Source of the DNA: Paraburkholderia kirstenboschensis
Lineage (GTDB): Bacteria > Pseudomonadota > Gammaproteobacteria > Burkholderiales > Burkholderiaceae
Reading direction: 5' to 3'
DNA: 64,000 bases
Assembly: GCF_904848585.1 (NCBI RefSeq)
Contig: NZ_CAJHCR010000005.1
Span: 124,001-188,000 of the forward strand
Shown: positions 8,271-15,951 of the stretch, piece by piece
Position numbering within the stretch: position 1 is the stretch's first letter
Layout of the letters: each line of letters starts with the position of its first letter
Program-made: the position numbers and the translations under genes
The notes under the pieces: model-generated
Told to the model about the DNA's origin: nothing
The model's input: the letters and a program-made list of their open reading frames with translations, nothing else
Database searches by the model: none

Positions 8271-9257
8271 TCACGCGGAAGCATCGTCGACTGCCGGTAT
8301 GAGGACCTTCGGCTTGCCGGGCGGCCGTACGAATACCGCATACTCGCGCTCCAGATAAGCCGCGGCCTGTTCCAGCAGAAATTGCCGGAAGATCATGCAG
8401 GTCGGTGAAAGCTGCTTGGCGCGCAAATGCACGATCTGCCATGTGCGCTCGATCGGCGTGCCGTTCACATCGAGCAATGCAAGCTCTCTCGTACGCAATT
8501 CGAGCAGCAGCGTATGCAGCGAAATGAGGCTCACGCCCATCCCCGCGATCACCGCCTGCTTGATCGTTTCATTGCTGCCGAGCGTGACGACTTTCGCGGG
8601 CGTGAACAGATGCTGCCGGAACATTTCCTCCGCGGCCATGCGGGTGCCCGAGCCGGGTTCTCGTAGAAGAAACGTGTCGCCGCGCAACTCCTGCAAGTCG
8701 AAGCGCCGCGCGTCCGCAAGCGGATGATCAACCGGCGCGATCACTACTTGCGGATGCCATGCGAGCGGCTCTGTTGTCGTATCGAGTTCCGGCGGCGGGC
8801 GTCCCATGATCGCGAGGTCAATCGCGTTGTCCTGAAGCAGGCGCAACAACGCATCCCGGTTGCCCACCGAGAAGTGCACGTCGACCTTCGGGTAGAGATG
8901 CGAATACATTGCGAGCAGCTTCGGCGCGAAATACGTCGCGGAACTGACGATGCCCACCGCGATAGAGCCGCTATCCGCCTGCTTGAGCGAACTCATCGCG
9001 TCTTCCGCGTCCTTGATCTCGCCTAGAATCCGGCTCGCATGATGGCTGAACTTTTCGCCGGCCTCGGTCAACGCGAGCTTGCGCGCAATCCGCTCGAAGA
9101 GGCGCAGGCCGACCGCCTCCTCCAGCTGATGAATCTGCATCGACACCGCGGGCTGCGTCAGATGCAATTCTTCGGCGGCTCGCGCAAAACTCGTATAGCG
9201 GCTCGCCACGACGAAGATCTGCAATTGACGCAGCGTGAGCGAGCGGATGAAGTTCAC
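8271..9257 (-). CDS. LysR-family regulator, CbbR-like
   Basis: LysR regulator starting with FIRSLTLRQLQIFVVASRYTSF and carrying the recognition helix LTQPAVSMQIHQLE; the effector half (FSVGNRDALLRLLQDNAIDLAIMGRPP, then LREPGSGTR) closely follows CbbR, the activator of Calvin-cycle operons that senses metabolites such as NADPH or RuBP. A GTG at 9257 is chosen because it gives the normal family N-terminus; the frame runs 37 codons further upstream but that part lies inside the preceding gene and is arginine-rich junk. It sits co-directionally inside the xox-mxa operon, an unusual place, while the cbb operon at 27543-36725 has no adjacent regulator. It could therefore link methanol oxidation with CO2 fixation. 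Whether the target is cbb, xox or both is inference. Confidence 0.82.
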   Translation of the reverse strand: MNFIRSLTLRQLQIFVVASRYTSFARAAEELHLTQPAVSMQIHQLEEAVGLRLFERIARKLALTEAGEKFSHHASRILGEIKDAEDAMSSLKQADSGSIAVGIVSSATYFAPKLLAMYSHLYPKVDVHFSVGNRDALLRLLQDNAIDLAIMGRPPPELDTTTEPLAWHPQVVIAPVDHPLADARRFDLQELRGDTFLLREPGSGTRMAAEEMFRQHLFTPAKVVTLGSNETIKQAVIAGMGVSLISLHTLLLELRTRELALLDVNGTPIERTWQIVHLRAKQLSPTCMIFRQFLLEQAAAYLEREYAVFVRPPGKPKVLIPAVDDASA

Positions 9258-9270
9258 GGCCGCGCGTCCG

Positions 9271-10116
9271 CTACCGGCTCGCGCGCGGCGCGTTCGACGG
9301 CTTGACGGGCGCGTTCGGCGAATGCGGCGCGTTAGGTGTGTTCGGTGTGTTCGGTACGTTAGGAGCATTCCCCGGCGGCGGCAGCTTGCGCAACGCAGCC
9401 TGGAAGCTGAGGGTGCGGCTATGCAGCGGATGTGCGAAGTCGTTGTTCGCGCCGGGCACCTCCGTGCGAATCAGCGCGACCTCGCCCGGCACGGTAGGCG
9501 CGATCAGAAACGTGTAGCGCTTCGCGATGTATTGCGCGAAGCGTTCGGCATTGGGATCGTCCAGATACGGCTGCACGACGATCTGCTGAGCCTTCACCGG
9601 CTTGCCGTCGATCTGGCTCGTCACCGTTTCGATCTTCGGGCCGGCGGCAAGCGCGAGCCGCAACCGCTGCTGGAAATAGCGCCGTTGCCCGCCCGTCAAC
9701 TGCTCCATCTCGGCGATGTCGCGCTCGAGGAAATAGATGATCACCGGGTTGCACTGCAAGCCGCCGTTCGGCAACGGCACGGCTCCGCTGTGATCGGACA
9801 CCTGGGCGTCGCCCTTCGCGTTGTCCGGGCTCGTTACCAGCACCTTGACGATGTCGGTCCCGCGCGCGGGCGGGTCGGAACTGAGCAGCGCGTAGTCGAG
9901 TTCGGTTTGCTGCGCGACGCCATGCAGATGATCGGTCGTGAAGATAAGCCGCTCGGCGGACGAAATCTCGCCGCTGCCTGCGGCGGGCGCGGCCGCGTGC
10001 ACATCGCCGATGAAACACGCAAAACACGCGAAACACGTTAAGCACGCGATGCTCGCGGCGCCCGCCGCGAGCTTGCGCCTCCATTCACGTCGCACACCGG
10101 CTCGCACCGCCGTCAT
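9271..10116 (-). CDS. unrecognised exported protein of the xox operon
   Basis: No family recognised. The 281-residue product has a basic N-terminus and a signal-like hydrophobic stretch full of Cys-Phe pairs (about residues 17-40), then VHAAAP that could be a cleavage site. The mature part (about 50-235) looks like a folded globular domain and contains a single further cysteine (LQCNPVIIYFLERD). The tail after residue 240 is a Pro/Asn-rich string made by 9-nt repeats. Its ATGA start overlaps the xoxJ stop by 4 nt, so it is translated with xoxJ and should act in the periplasm with the methanol dehydrogenase system, for example in cofactor, metal or cytochrome handling. That role is inferred from position only. 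Confidence 0.7.
   Translation of the reverse strand: MTAVRAGVRREWRRKLAAGAASIACLTCFACFACFIGDVHAAAPAAGSGEISSAERLIFTTDHLHGVAQQTELDYALLSSDPPARGTDIVKVLVTSPDNAKGDAQVSDHSGAVPLPNGGLQCNPVIIYFLERDIAEMEQLTGGQRRYFQQRLRLALAAGPKIETVTSQIDGKPVKAQQIVVQPYLDDPNAERFAQYIAKRYTFLIAPTVPGEVALIRTEVPGANNDFAHPLHSRTLSFQAALRKLPPPGNAPNVPNTPNTPNAPHSPNAPVKPSNAPRASR
9311..9373. repeat. 9-nt tandem repeat, seven degenerate units
   Basis: Seven consecutive 9-nt units close to GTGTTCGGT (two are identical at 9338-9355) encode the Pro/Asn-rich tail of the exported protein on the minus strand. Unit length is a multiple of three, so changes in copy number would keep the frame. Confidence 0.75.
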
Positions 10117-11027
10117 GGCGATGCGTCCGCGGGCTTGCCGGACGGCGCATCGACGGGCTTTAGAAGCGGCACTTCATAGCTGGTGAGGATGCTGTCGATC
10201 TTGTCGTGGTTCGCGCCGATCCATTGATCGACCTTGTCCTTCCACGCCTTCTCGCCGTAGCGCACGCCCATCGAGATCGTATAGTCGAAACGGATGCCCG
10301 GCGTGGCCGGAAACGGCACGAGCTTCACCGAATCGCCGGAGCGTTTCGCGAAGTAGCCCGCAATCGGCCCCCACAGAAACACGACGTCGACGTTGCCCGC
10401 CTGCAGGTCTTTTTCGATCATCTGGCCGGGATATTCCTGCGGGTCGCCGCTTTGCACCTGATACGACACCGCCTGATCGATCAGGTTATGAGCGAGCAGC
10501 CAGTCGACAGCCGGCGTCTGCGAGAAGATGCCGAAGCGCAGCTTGTGCAACTGATCCGGCGGCAGCTTGAGCAGATCGTCCGGCGTGTTGATGCCGGCCA
10601 GCTCGGGCCGCTTCTTGAACACCATTGCATAGGTGGAGCGCAGATACGGCTGCGTCGTCGAAGTCAGGTCGTAGCCTTTCGGCACGCCGATGATCAGATC
10701 GCATTTGTAGCGCTCGCTGTCGGCCACCTTCTCGCGCAGCGTGTGGCGAACGAACCCCATGCGCTGTGGAAAGTACGTGTATTCGAGCTTGTAGCCGAAG
10801 TCGCTCGCCATCTGGCTCGCGATGCGGTTCTCGTAACCCTCGCCCTTGTTGTTCGACAGGGGCATGTTGTTCGGGTCCGCGCACACTCGCAGAACGCCGT
10901 CGGCGCCGTCGTTGTTCGGCAGCGCCGCCTCGCCCTGGGCGCGTACCGCGCCGCTTGCGAGCGCCGCATAGCAAAGCGCGCCTGCCACGAGCGCGGCGTG
11001 CGCACGCATTAGTTTGCGATGACGCAT
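10113..11027 (-). CDS. xoxJ: XoxJ, periplasmic substrate-binding-like protein
   Basis: Solute-binding-protein fold of the quinoprotein-dehydrogenase-associated type (MxaJ/XoxJ). A signal peptide (residues 1 to about 30, ending VRAQG) leads into LRVCADPNNMPLSNNKGEGYENRIA, the typical opening of this family, followed by DLIIGVPKGYD and STYAMVFKKR in the second lobe. XoxJ is known to accompany XoxF and XoxG and is thought to help activate or load the dehydrogenase; a lanthanide enzyme partner is established, the exact action is not. It lies 30 nt after xoxG and overlaps the following exported protein by 4 nt. 304 residues, normal length. Confidence 0.9.
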   Translation of the reverse strand: MRHRKLMRAHAALVAGALCYAALASGAVRAQGEAALPNNDGADGVLRVCADPNNMPLSNNKGEGYENRIASQMASDFGYKLEYTYFPQRMGFVRHTLREKVADSERYKCDLIIGVPKGYDLTSTTQPYLRSTYAMVFKKRPELAGINTPDDLLKLPPDQLHKLRFGIFSQTPAVDWLLAHNLIDQAVSYQVQSGDPQEYPGQMIEKDLQAGNVDVVFLWGPIAGYFAKRSGDSVKLVPFPATPGIRFDYTISMGVRYGEKAWKDKVDQWIGANHDKIDSILTSYEVPLLKPVDAPSGKPADASP

Positions 11028-11057
11028 CGATCACCTCCTGAAGTTGTGCCGCCGGCG

Positions 11058-11477
11058 TTATTTCGCGTCGATGGCCTGCAGATCGCCGGGCTTGATCTGC
11101 CCGTCGGAGCGCCCTTTCAGATAGGCGTAAAGGTTCTCCCAGTTCTTTTGCATCATCTGGCTGGAACTGAAGTCGGGCATGCCCTTGTCGACCCGCCCAC
11201 CGAACACCGTGCGGTGAAACTCGTTCTTATCAAGCGTCTTGAATGCTTCGACGAGCGAGGGTCCCACCATGCCCTGCTGCTGCGCGCCGTGGCAGCGTTC
11301 GCATGCAAGCGCGCGCCAGGTCTTCCATCCTTGCAACGTATTGGTGTCCACCTTGCTGCCGTCGACCACCTTGTACGCCACCTGGGCAATCGCGGGATTG
11401 GTCTGGGCGTACGTGACAGGCAGCACGACAAAAACGACGGGCAGTGCCGCCCGCAACAAGATTGATCGGCGTTTCAT
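11058..11477 (-). CDS. xoxG: XoxG, cytochrome c electron acceptor
   Basis: Class I c-type cytochrome, the expected electron acceptor for XoxF. After a signal peptide (about residues 1-24) comes the single haem site CERCH (Cys59, Cys62, His63) and a GMPDF segment whose Met100 can be the sixth ligand. At 139 residues it is shorter than many XoxG proteins. It lies between xoxF and xoxJ in the same orientation, the standard order. The 205-nt gap to xoxF is larger than the other gaps in this block; I see no clear hairpin with a T-run in it, so a separate promoter or processing site is possible but not shown. Confidence 0.88.
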   Translation of the reverse strand: MKRRSILLRAALPVVFVVLPVTYAQTNPAIAQVAYKVVDGSKVDTNTLQGWKTWRALACERCHGAQQQGMVGPSLVEAFKTLDKNEFHRTVFGGRVDKGMPDFSSSQMMQKNWENLYAYLKGRSDGQIKPGDLQAIDAK

Positions 11478-11682
11478 ATACAGATGTCTCCTGATGATAG
11501 AGCCGCGCCTCGATGCATTTCATCGACGCATCGCTGCATCTCCTGCAAGCGCGCGGCCCCGGTAACTCGTATGCAACTCGTGGTTGAACCCGCATTGAAC
11601 TGGCTTGACCGAACCCGCGCCGCCGGCTGCCCCGGTGCTTCACCAGGAGCGAGCCGGCCGCGCGATTCGAACCATCCTGCGC

Positions 11683-13500
11683 TCAGCTGTTGCCGCCAGG
11701 AATGGCGAACACGAAGAGCGTGCCGCCGAGCGCCGTGTACTTCGCGAGCTCGCGATAACCGCCCACCGCGCCGAGACCTTCCGTCGACTTCTCGAGTCCG
11801 GCCGCCATGCCGATGCCGGCCCAGCCGCCAATGCCCGAGTAGACGCCGACGTACTGCTTGCCCTGATACTGGTACGTAAACACGTTGCCGATGATCCCCG
11901 AGGGGGTCTTGAATCTCCACAACTCCTTGCCGTCCTTGATGCGAACCGCCTTGAGGTAGCCTTCCAGCGTGCCGTAGAACGCAATGCCGCCGGCGGTCGC
12001 GAGCGCGCCCGACCACACCGAGAACTTCTCCGGCTTGGACCAGACGATCTTGCCCTTCGCCGCATCCCAGGCGATGAAATTGCCCATCGCGTTGTTCTCG
12101 TTCGGACCCGGATACATCGACAGCGTCGCGCCCACATACGGCTGACCCGACACGTAGTCGACATCGAACGGTTCGTAGTCCATGCAAACGTGGTTCGTCG
12201 GCACGAGGAAGAGGCTGGAGTTCGGGTCGTACGCTGCGGGCTGCTGGTCCTTCGAGCCGAGCGCTGCAGGACAGATGCCCTTCACGTTGTGGTCCGAGCC
12301 CGCTGCCTGCGTCGAATACGCCGCGTTACGAATCGGCTTGCCGCTCTTCAGGTCGACGCTGTCGGCCCAGTTCACAGCCGGATCGAACTTCTGTGCGACG
12401 AGCAGTTGGCCGCTCTCGCGGTTCAACGTATAGCCGAAGCCATTGCGGTCGAAGTGAACGATGGCGGGCACCTTCTTGCCGTCGATCGTCAGATCCGACA
12501 GGATCATTTCATTGACGCCGTCGTAGTCCCACTCGTCGTGAGGCGTCATCTGATAGACCCACTTCGCCATGCCGGTATTCAGATCGCGGGCCATGATCGA
12601 CATCGACCACTTGTTGTCGCCCGGACGTTGCGTCGGGTTCCATGTGCCCGGATTGCCGGTGCCGTAGTAGACAAGGTTGAGCTTTGGATCCCACGCATAC
12701 CAGCCCCACGTGGTGCCGCCGCCCAGCTTCCACTGATCGCCCTTCCAGGACTTCAGCGACGAGTCCGCGCCCACCGGCACCATCTTGCCGTCGGCGTAAG
12801 TCATCGTCTTGTCGGGGTCCATCAGCATGTCCTTGTCCGGACCCGTGCTGTACGCGGTCCAGGCCGGTTTGCCGGTCTTGATGTCATACGCGATCAGACG
12901 TCCGCGCACGCCGAACTCGCCGCCCGAGATGCCGGTCAGCACCTTGTCGCCGAAAACGTGCGGCGCGTTGGTGTTGGTTTCGCCGGCTTTCGAGTTGCCG
13001 TTCTGCGCGGTCCAGACCACGTCGCCCGTTTTGGCGTTCAACGCGACGAGCTTGGTATCGGCCTGTTGCAGGAAGATCTTGCCGTCGCCATAGGCGAGCC
13101 CGCGATTGACTGTGTCACAGCACATCACGGAGACAACCGAATCGTCCTGCTTCGGCTGGTACTGCCAGAGGAATGTTTGATCCTTCAGGTTGATCGCAAT
13201 AACCTTGTTAGGGAACGGCGAGTGGATATACATGGTGTCGCCGATCACGAGCGGCGCGCCTTCATGGCCGCGCAGCACGCCGGTCGACATGGTCCACGCG
13301 ACCTGTAGTTTGCCGACGTTGTTCTCGTTGATCTGCTTGAGTGGGCTATAGCGGTGATTCGCATAGTCGCCTGCCTGCGCCGCCCAGTTCGACGGACTTT
13401 TGATGAGCCCGTCGAGCTGCGAATCGGCCTGTGCAACGATAGAGCTCATGGCTGCCGACGCGAGGATCGCGAGCCCAAGAACCGTGGTGCGTAAGTTCAT
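11683..13500 (-). CDS. xoxF: XoxF, lanthanide-type PQQ methanol dehydrogenase
   Basis: Periplasmic eight-bladed quinoprotein of 605 residues that oxidises methanol (and possibly other short alcohols or formaldehyde). A signal peptide ends near AQA-DS (residue 26). Seen directly: the vicinal disulfide pair Cys127-Cys128 over PQQ, Glu195 and Asn283 as metal ligands, catalytic Asp325, and Asp327 two residues later in EWDYDGVNE. The extra aspartate is the known mark of lanthanide enzymes; the calcium enzyme MxaF has Ala or Ser there. Several tryptophan-docking repeats (for example WKTPSG-like turns near the end, W-A-G-I) are present. GGAGGAG stands just before the ATG. It heads the xoxF-G-J operon; no small MxaI subunit gene occurs in the window. 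Confidence 0.96.
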   Translation of the reverse strand: MNLRTTVLGLAILASAAMSSIVAQADSQLDGLIKSPSNWAAQAGDYANHRYSPLKQINENNVGKLQVAWTMSTGVLRGHEGAPLVIGDTMYIHSPFPNKVIAINLKDQTFLWQYQPKQDDSVVSVMCCDTVNRGLAYGDGKIFLQQADTKLVALNAKTGDVVWTAQNGNSKAGETNTNAPHVFGDKVLTGISGGEFGVRGRLIAYDIKTGKPAWTAYSTGPDKDMLMDPDKTMTYADGKMVPVGADSSLKSWKGDQWKLGGGTTWGWYAWDPKLNLVYYGTGNPGTWNPTQRPGDNKWSMSIMARDLNTGMAKWVYQMTPHDEWDYDGVNEMILSDLTIDGKKVPAIVHFDRNGFGYTLNRESGQLLVAQKFDPAVNWADSVDLKSGKPIRNAAYSTQAAGSDHNVKGICPAALGSKDQQPAAYDPNSSLFLVPTNHVCMDYEPFDVDYVSGQPYVGATLSMYPGPNENNAMGNFIAWDAAKGKIVWSKPEKFSVWSGALATAGGIAFYGTLEGYLKAVRIKDGKELWRFKTPSGIIGNVFTYQYQGKQYVGVYSGIGGWAGIGMAAGLEKSTEGLGAVGGYRELAKYTALGGTLFVFAIPGGNS

Positions 13501-13640
13501 GTCTCCTCCAGAATGGTCTTGCTGTTCAACTCACGAATGACCCACGCTACCTCGTCGCACCGGGCGCGCCCTCCACGGATGCAGGGTAACGATCAGCGCC
13601 ATTCCCAATCGTTGTCGGGTTTGCGGCGCATGACGGCCAA

Positions 13641-13656
13641 CGCATATTCCATGCCG
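13641..13656 (-). promoter_or_regulatory. possible sigma-54 promoter for xoxF
   Basis: Read on the minus strand it is CGGCATGGAATATGCG, with GG and GC separated by the required 10 nt (consensus TGGCACG-N4-TTGCA). It is an imperfect match, but 12 of 16 positions are identical to the stronger element before pqqA at 37184. It would give a leader of roughly 130 nt to the xoxF ATG. The inverted repeat at 13806-13836 lies about 165 bp upstream, a normal distance for an enhancer-binding protein. A weak match on its own in GC-rich DNA; confidence comes from the resemblance and layout. Confidence 0.4.
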
Positions 13657-13805
13657 GTTTCGCAGCGGCACGAGCCGCATTCGCAGCGACAAGCCGGCCC
13701 CCAAACGCCGCGCGGGCACAGCGCATCAAGCCGCGCGGCGTGCCTCGGGCACCGTTGGCGTTGCCGTGTGCAGGCTGTATGAAACGGCAATCGCGCGAGA
13801 CATGG

Positions 13806-13836
13806 TTAAGTGGTGTCACGCCGTCACACCACTTAA
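13806..13836. promoter_or_regulatory. perfect 11-bp inverted repeat, probable operator
   Basis: TTAAGTGGTGT at 13806-13816 and its exact complement ACACCACTTAA at 13826-13836 flank a 9-nt centre. An outer pair CATGG (13801) and CCATG (13842) continues the dyad with an offset. It lies 306 bp before xoxF and 213 bp before the pterin dehydratase gene, too far for a leader hairpin of either and well placed for a shared activator site. Confidence 0.6.
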
Positions 13837-13956
13837 TCGAGCCATGTGGCACATACTGTGTCATTGCCCGATACGAAGCGTGTCCGTCGCGTCGCAGGCC
13901 GCGGAGGAAGCGCTTCGCAGAGCGCTGCATCGGGTTCGCGCGCCGCAGGGCGCGTT

Positions 13957-13992
13957 CGGTGGTGCGTCCGGTGGTGCGTCCGGTGGTGCGTC
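13957..13992. repeat. 12-nt tandem triplicate
   Basis: Three exact copies of CGGTGGTGCGTC in the intergenic region, 57 nt before the pterin dehydratase start. Function unknown; it could have arisen by replication slippage. Confidence 0.8.
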
Positions 13993-14048
13993 ATTTGCAG
14001 CGCAACATGAGTGTTATCGATCGAACCAACATCCGCGGAGAAGCGATC

Positions 14049-14456
14049 ATGGCAAACACCGAAAAGGTCTATTCCGACGAGGAGATCCAGCAACGGCTCG
14101 TCGGCCCGCTTCAGCACTGGTACGTGGAAGACGGCTGGCTGCGGCGCAAATACCGCACCGAAGGCTGGAAGGGAACGTTGATGGTGGTGAACGCAGTGGG
14201 TCATCTCGCGGAAGCCGCGTGGCATCACCCTGATCTGACGGTCTCCTATGCATTCGTGATCGTGAAGCTGAAGACGCACTCGGCGAAAGGCATCACCGAC
14301 AAGGACTTTGCGCTCGCGAGCAAGATCGAGTCGTTCATCCAGTGGCAGCCGGCCACCGAAGGCGGCCCGCTGGAAGGCACGCCGAGCGGCGACCAGCGCT
14401 TTCGCTACATCAAGTACGACGCGCCGAAAGCGGAGGGAGCAGCCGAGGGCGGCTAA
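14049..14456 (+). CDS. pterin-4a-carbinolamine dehydratase-like protein
   Basis: PCD/DCoH-fold protein of 135 residues. The family dehydrates 4a-hydroxy-tetrahydropterins. The region VNAVGHLAEAAWHHPDLTVSYAFVIVKLKTHSAKGITDKDFALASKIE carries the family pattern, including the HHPDL motif with the catalytic histidine pair. The C-terminal 30 residues (QWQPATEGG onwards) extend beyond the minimal domain. The ATG at 14049 follows a GGAGAAG-type ribosome site; in-frame codons upstream are not needed by the fold. It is the first gene of the H4MPT block, so a task in repair or synthesis of methanopterin rather than phenylalanine hydroxylation is likely, since no phhA is nearby. Confidence 0.82.
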   Translation: MANTEKVYSDEEIQQRLVGPLQHWYVEDGWLRRKYRTEGWKGTLMVVNAVGHLAEAAWHHPDLTVSYAFVIVKLKTHSAKGITDKDFALASKIESFIQWQPATEGGPLEGTPSGDQRFRYIKYDAPKAEGAAEGG

Positions 14457-14644
14457 AGCGCGTCTGGCGAAAGCAAGGGCGGCTGATGCGTCTGAAAGCG
14501 GACGTCCCCGCATCTCCCTGGTACGGCTTTCGCTTGACGTCGTGCGCCGGCCGCCGCGCGACGGCACGCGCCGTCGCCATGGCGCCGTGTGCGGCTGGCC
14601 CTGCTCGATCCACACCGGATCACGCCCGAACAAGGACACTTGCG

Positions 14645-15673
14645 ATGCAGCTTCACGTTCGCCGCCTTCCGCCTGACGCCACCGTGACGGTCGACGCTCC
14701 CGCGCGGTTGCATCTGGGCTTTCTCGACCCGAACGCGTCGCTCGGACGCGCGTTCGGCAGTGTCGGACTCGTGATCGACGGCGGCGGGACTCGCGTCGAA
14801 GCGCGGCTCGCAGAACGCGACCGCATCGACGGTGCGGTGTCGGAGGCCGAACGCGAGCGCGTCGCGGTATGTCTCGAACGGCTGCATTCCGCGTACGACC
14901 CGACGCCCGTCGCGATCGACGTCACGCAGACGCCGCGCGCGCACACCGGCCTCGGATCGGGGACGCAACTGGCGCTCGCCGTCGGCATGGCGTTCGTCCG
15001 GCTGCTCGGCCACGTCGCGCCAAGCGCCGAACTCGCGAGCCTGCTCGGGCGCGGCGCGCGCTCGGGCATCGGCGTGCTCGGCTTCGATTCGGGCGGCCTG
15101 CTGGTGGACGGCGGACCGTCGGGCGATCTGCATCCGGGCGTGCCGCCGCTGCTCGCACGCCAGCCGTTTCCCGAGGACTGGCGCGTGCTGCTCGTCAGCG
15201 ACAATGCGCGCGAAGGTCTGCACGGCGCCGACGAACGGCGCGGGCTTGCCGCGCTCGCGCCGTTCCCGCAGAAACTTGCCGCGCATCTGTGCCACCTTGT
15301 GCTGATGAAGATCCTGCCGGGCGCCGCCGAGCGCAACATCGTCCCGTTCGCACATGGGTTGACCGAGATGCAGCAGACCATCGGCGAATACTTCGCGCCC
15401 GTGCAGGGCGGCGTGTTCGCGAGCCCCGGCGTCGAGCGTGCGCTGCGCGCCGTGGCCGCGCAGCGCACCGCCGGAATCGGCCAGAGTTCGTGGGGCCCGA
15501 CGGGCTTTGCGATCGTCGGCAGCGCGCGCGACGCCGAAGGCGCGCTCGCCGCAGCGCGCGAAGCCACGCGCGGCATGCCGCATATCGAATGCGCGATCGT
15601 GGCGGGGCGCAATCGCGGCGCGACGGTGCGCTCCGCCGAAGCGCGCCAGCATCGGCGCATCGACGCCGCATGA
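14645..15673 (+). CDS. mptG: beta-ribofuranosylaminobenzene 5'-phosphate synthase
   Basis: RFAP synthase, the committed step of tetrahydromethanopterin synthesis: 4-aminobenzoate plus PRPP gives the ribofuranosyl-aminobenzene phosphate with loss of CO2 and pyrophosphate. The 342-residue protein has a GHMP-kinase-like fold: APARLHLGFLDPN at residues 18-30, and the glycine-rich loop RAHTGLGSGTQLALAVG at 98-114. QSSWGPTGFAI near the C-terminus is another family segment. The gene is found almost only in organisms with H4MPT. It precedes mtdB and its own ATG is clear at 14645. The 278-nt stretch after it contains no convincing gene. Confidence 0.93.
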   Translation: MQLHVRRLPPDATVTVDAPARLHLGFLDPNASLGRAFGSVGLVIDGGGTRVEARLAERDRIDGAVSEAERERVAVCLERLHSAYDPTPVAIDVTQTPRAHTGLGSGTQLALAVGMAFVRLLGHVAPSAELASLLGRGARSGIGVLGFDSGGLLVDGGPSGDLHPGVPPLLARQPFPEDWRVLLVSDNAREGLHGADERRGLAALAPFPQKLAAHLCHLVLMKILPGAAERNIVPFAHGLTEMQQTIGEYFAPVQGGVFASPGVERALRAVAAQRTAGIGQSSWGPTGFAIVGSARDAEGALAAAREATRGMPHIECAIVAGRNRGATVRSAEARQHRRIDAA

Positions 15674-15951
15674 CGTGCCTTTATTCCGCGCTGCGAGCTA
15701 CGTACCGGGCGGCCAGCGAACTGGCGCCTGAAAATGCAGCGTCCACGAATGCACGGCCTGTAAATGGCGGGCTCGCGAAAGGGCCGCGCACGCCCACGCG
15801 GCACACGCGACGCAAGCGGCACATGCAACAGGCGCCGCACACGCGACATCGATTCGGCACGCACCCGCTATGCCCATGCGCCCACGCGCGGCAACCCGTT
15901 AGCCCTTGCGTTGCGCAGCCATGACATCGCCACTGAAACGAGCCCCCTGCC

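Larger units (their letters stand above)
13501..14048. other. xoxF / pterin-dehydratase divergent control region
   Basis: 548 nt without a convincing gene between the divergent xoxF and the H4MPT gene block. It holds a possible sigma-54 promoter (13641-13656), a perfect 11-bp inverted repeat (13806-13836) and a 12-nt triplicate (13957-13992), each listed separately. A short minus-strand reading frame (13593-13652, 19 codons) is discussed among rejected items. Confidence 0.7.

Noticed and set aside
9258..9368. N-terminal extension of the CbbR-like protein rich in Thr-His-Arg
   Set aside because: It is the antisense-frame reading of the 9-nt repeat in the preceding gene; the normal LysR start is the GTG at 9257.
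11478..11682. Terminator or second promoter between xoxF and xoxG
   Set aside because: Searched by eye for a stem followed by T-run and for -35/-10 or -24/-12 elements; nothing convincing.
13593..13652. Nineteen-codon minus-strand frame MEYALAVMRRKPDNDWEWR upstream of xoxF, part of a longer Cys-rich frame (to 13790)
   Set aside because: It has only a weak ribosome site and its first codons coincide with the candidate -12 promoter element, so both cannot be right for one transcript. Not strong enough to list as a gene, but worth a conservation check.
15674..15951. Open frame running from the mptG end toward mtdB, Arg/His-rich
   Set aside because: No ribosome site, no family resemblance and composition typical of a GC-rich out-of-frame stretch. 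A GG-N10-GC sequence near 15799 was also seen but misses too many sigma-54 positions.
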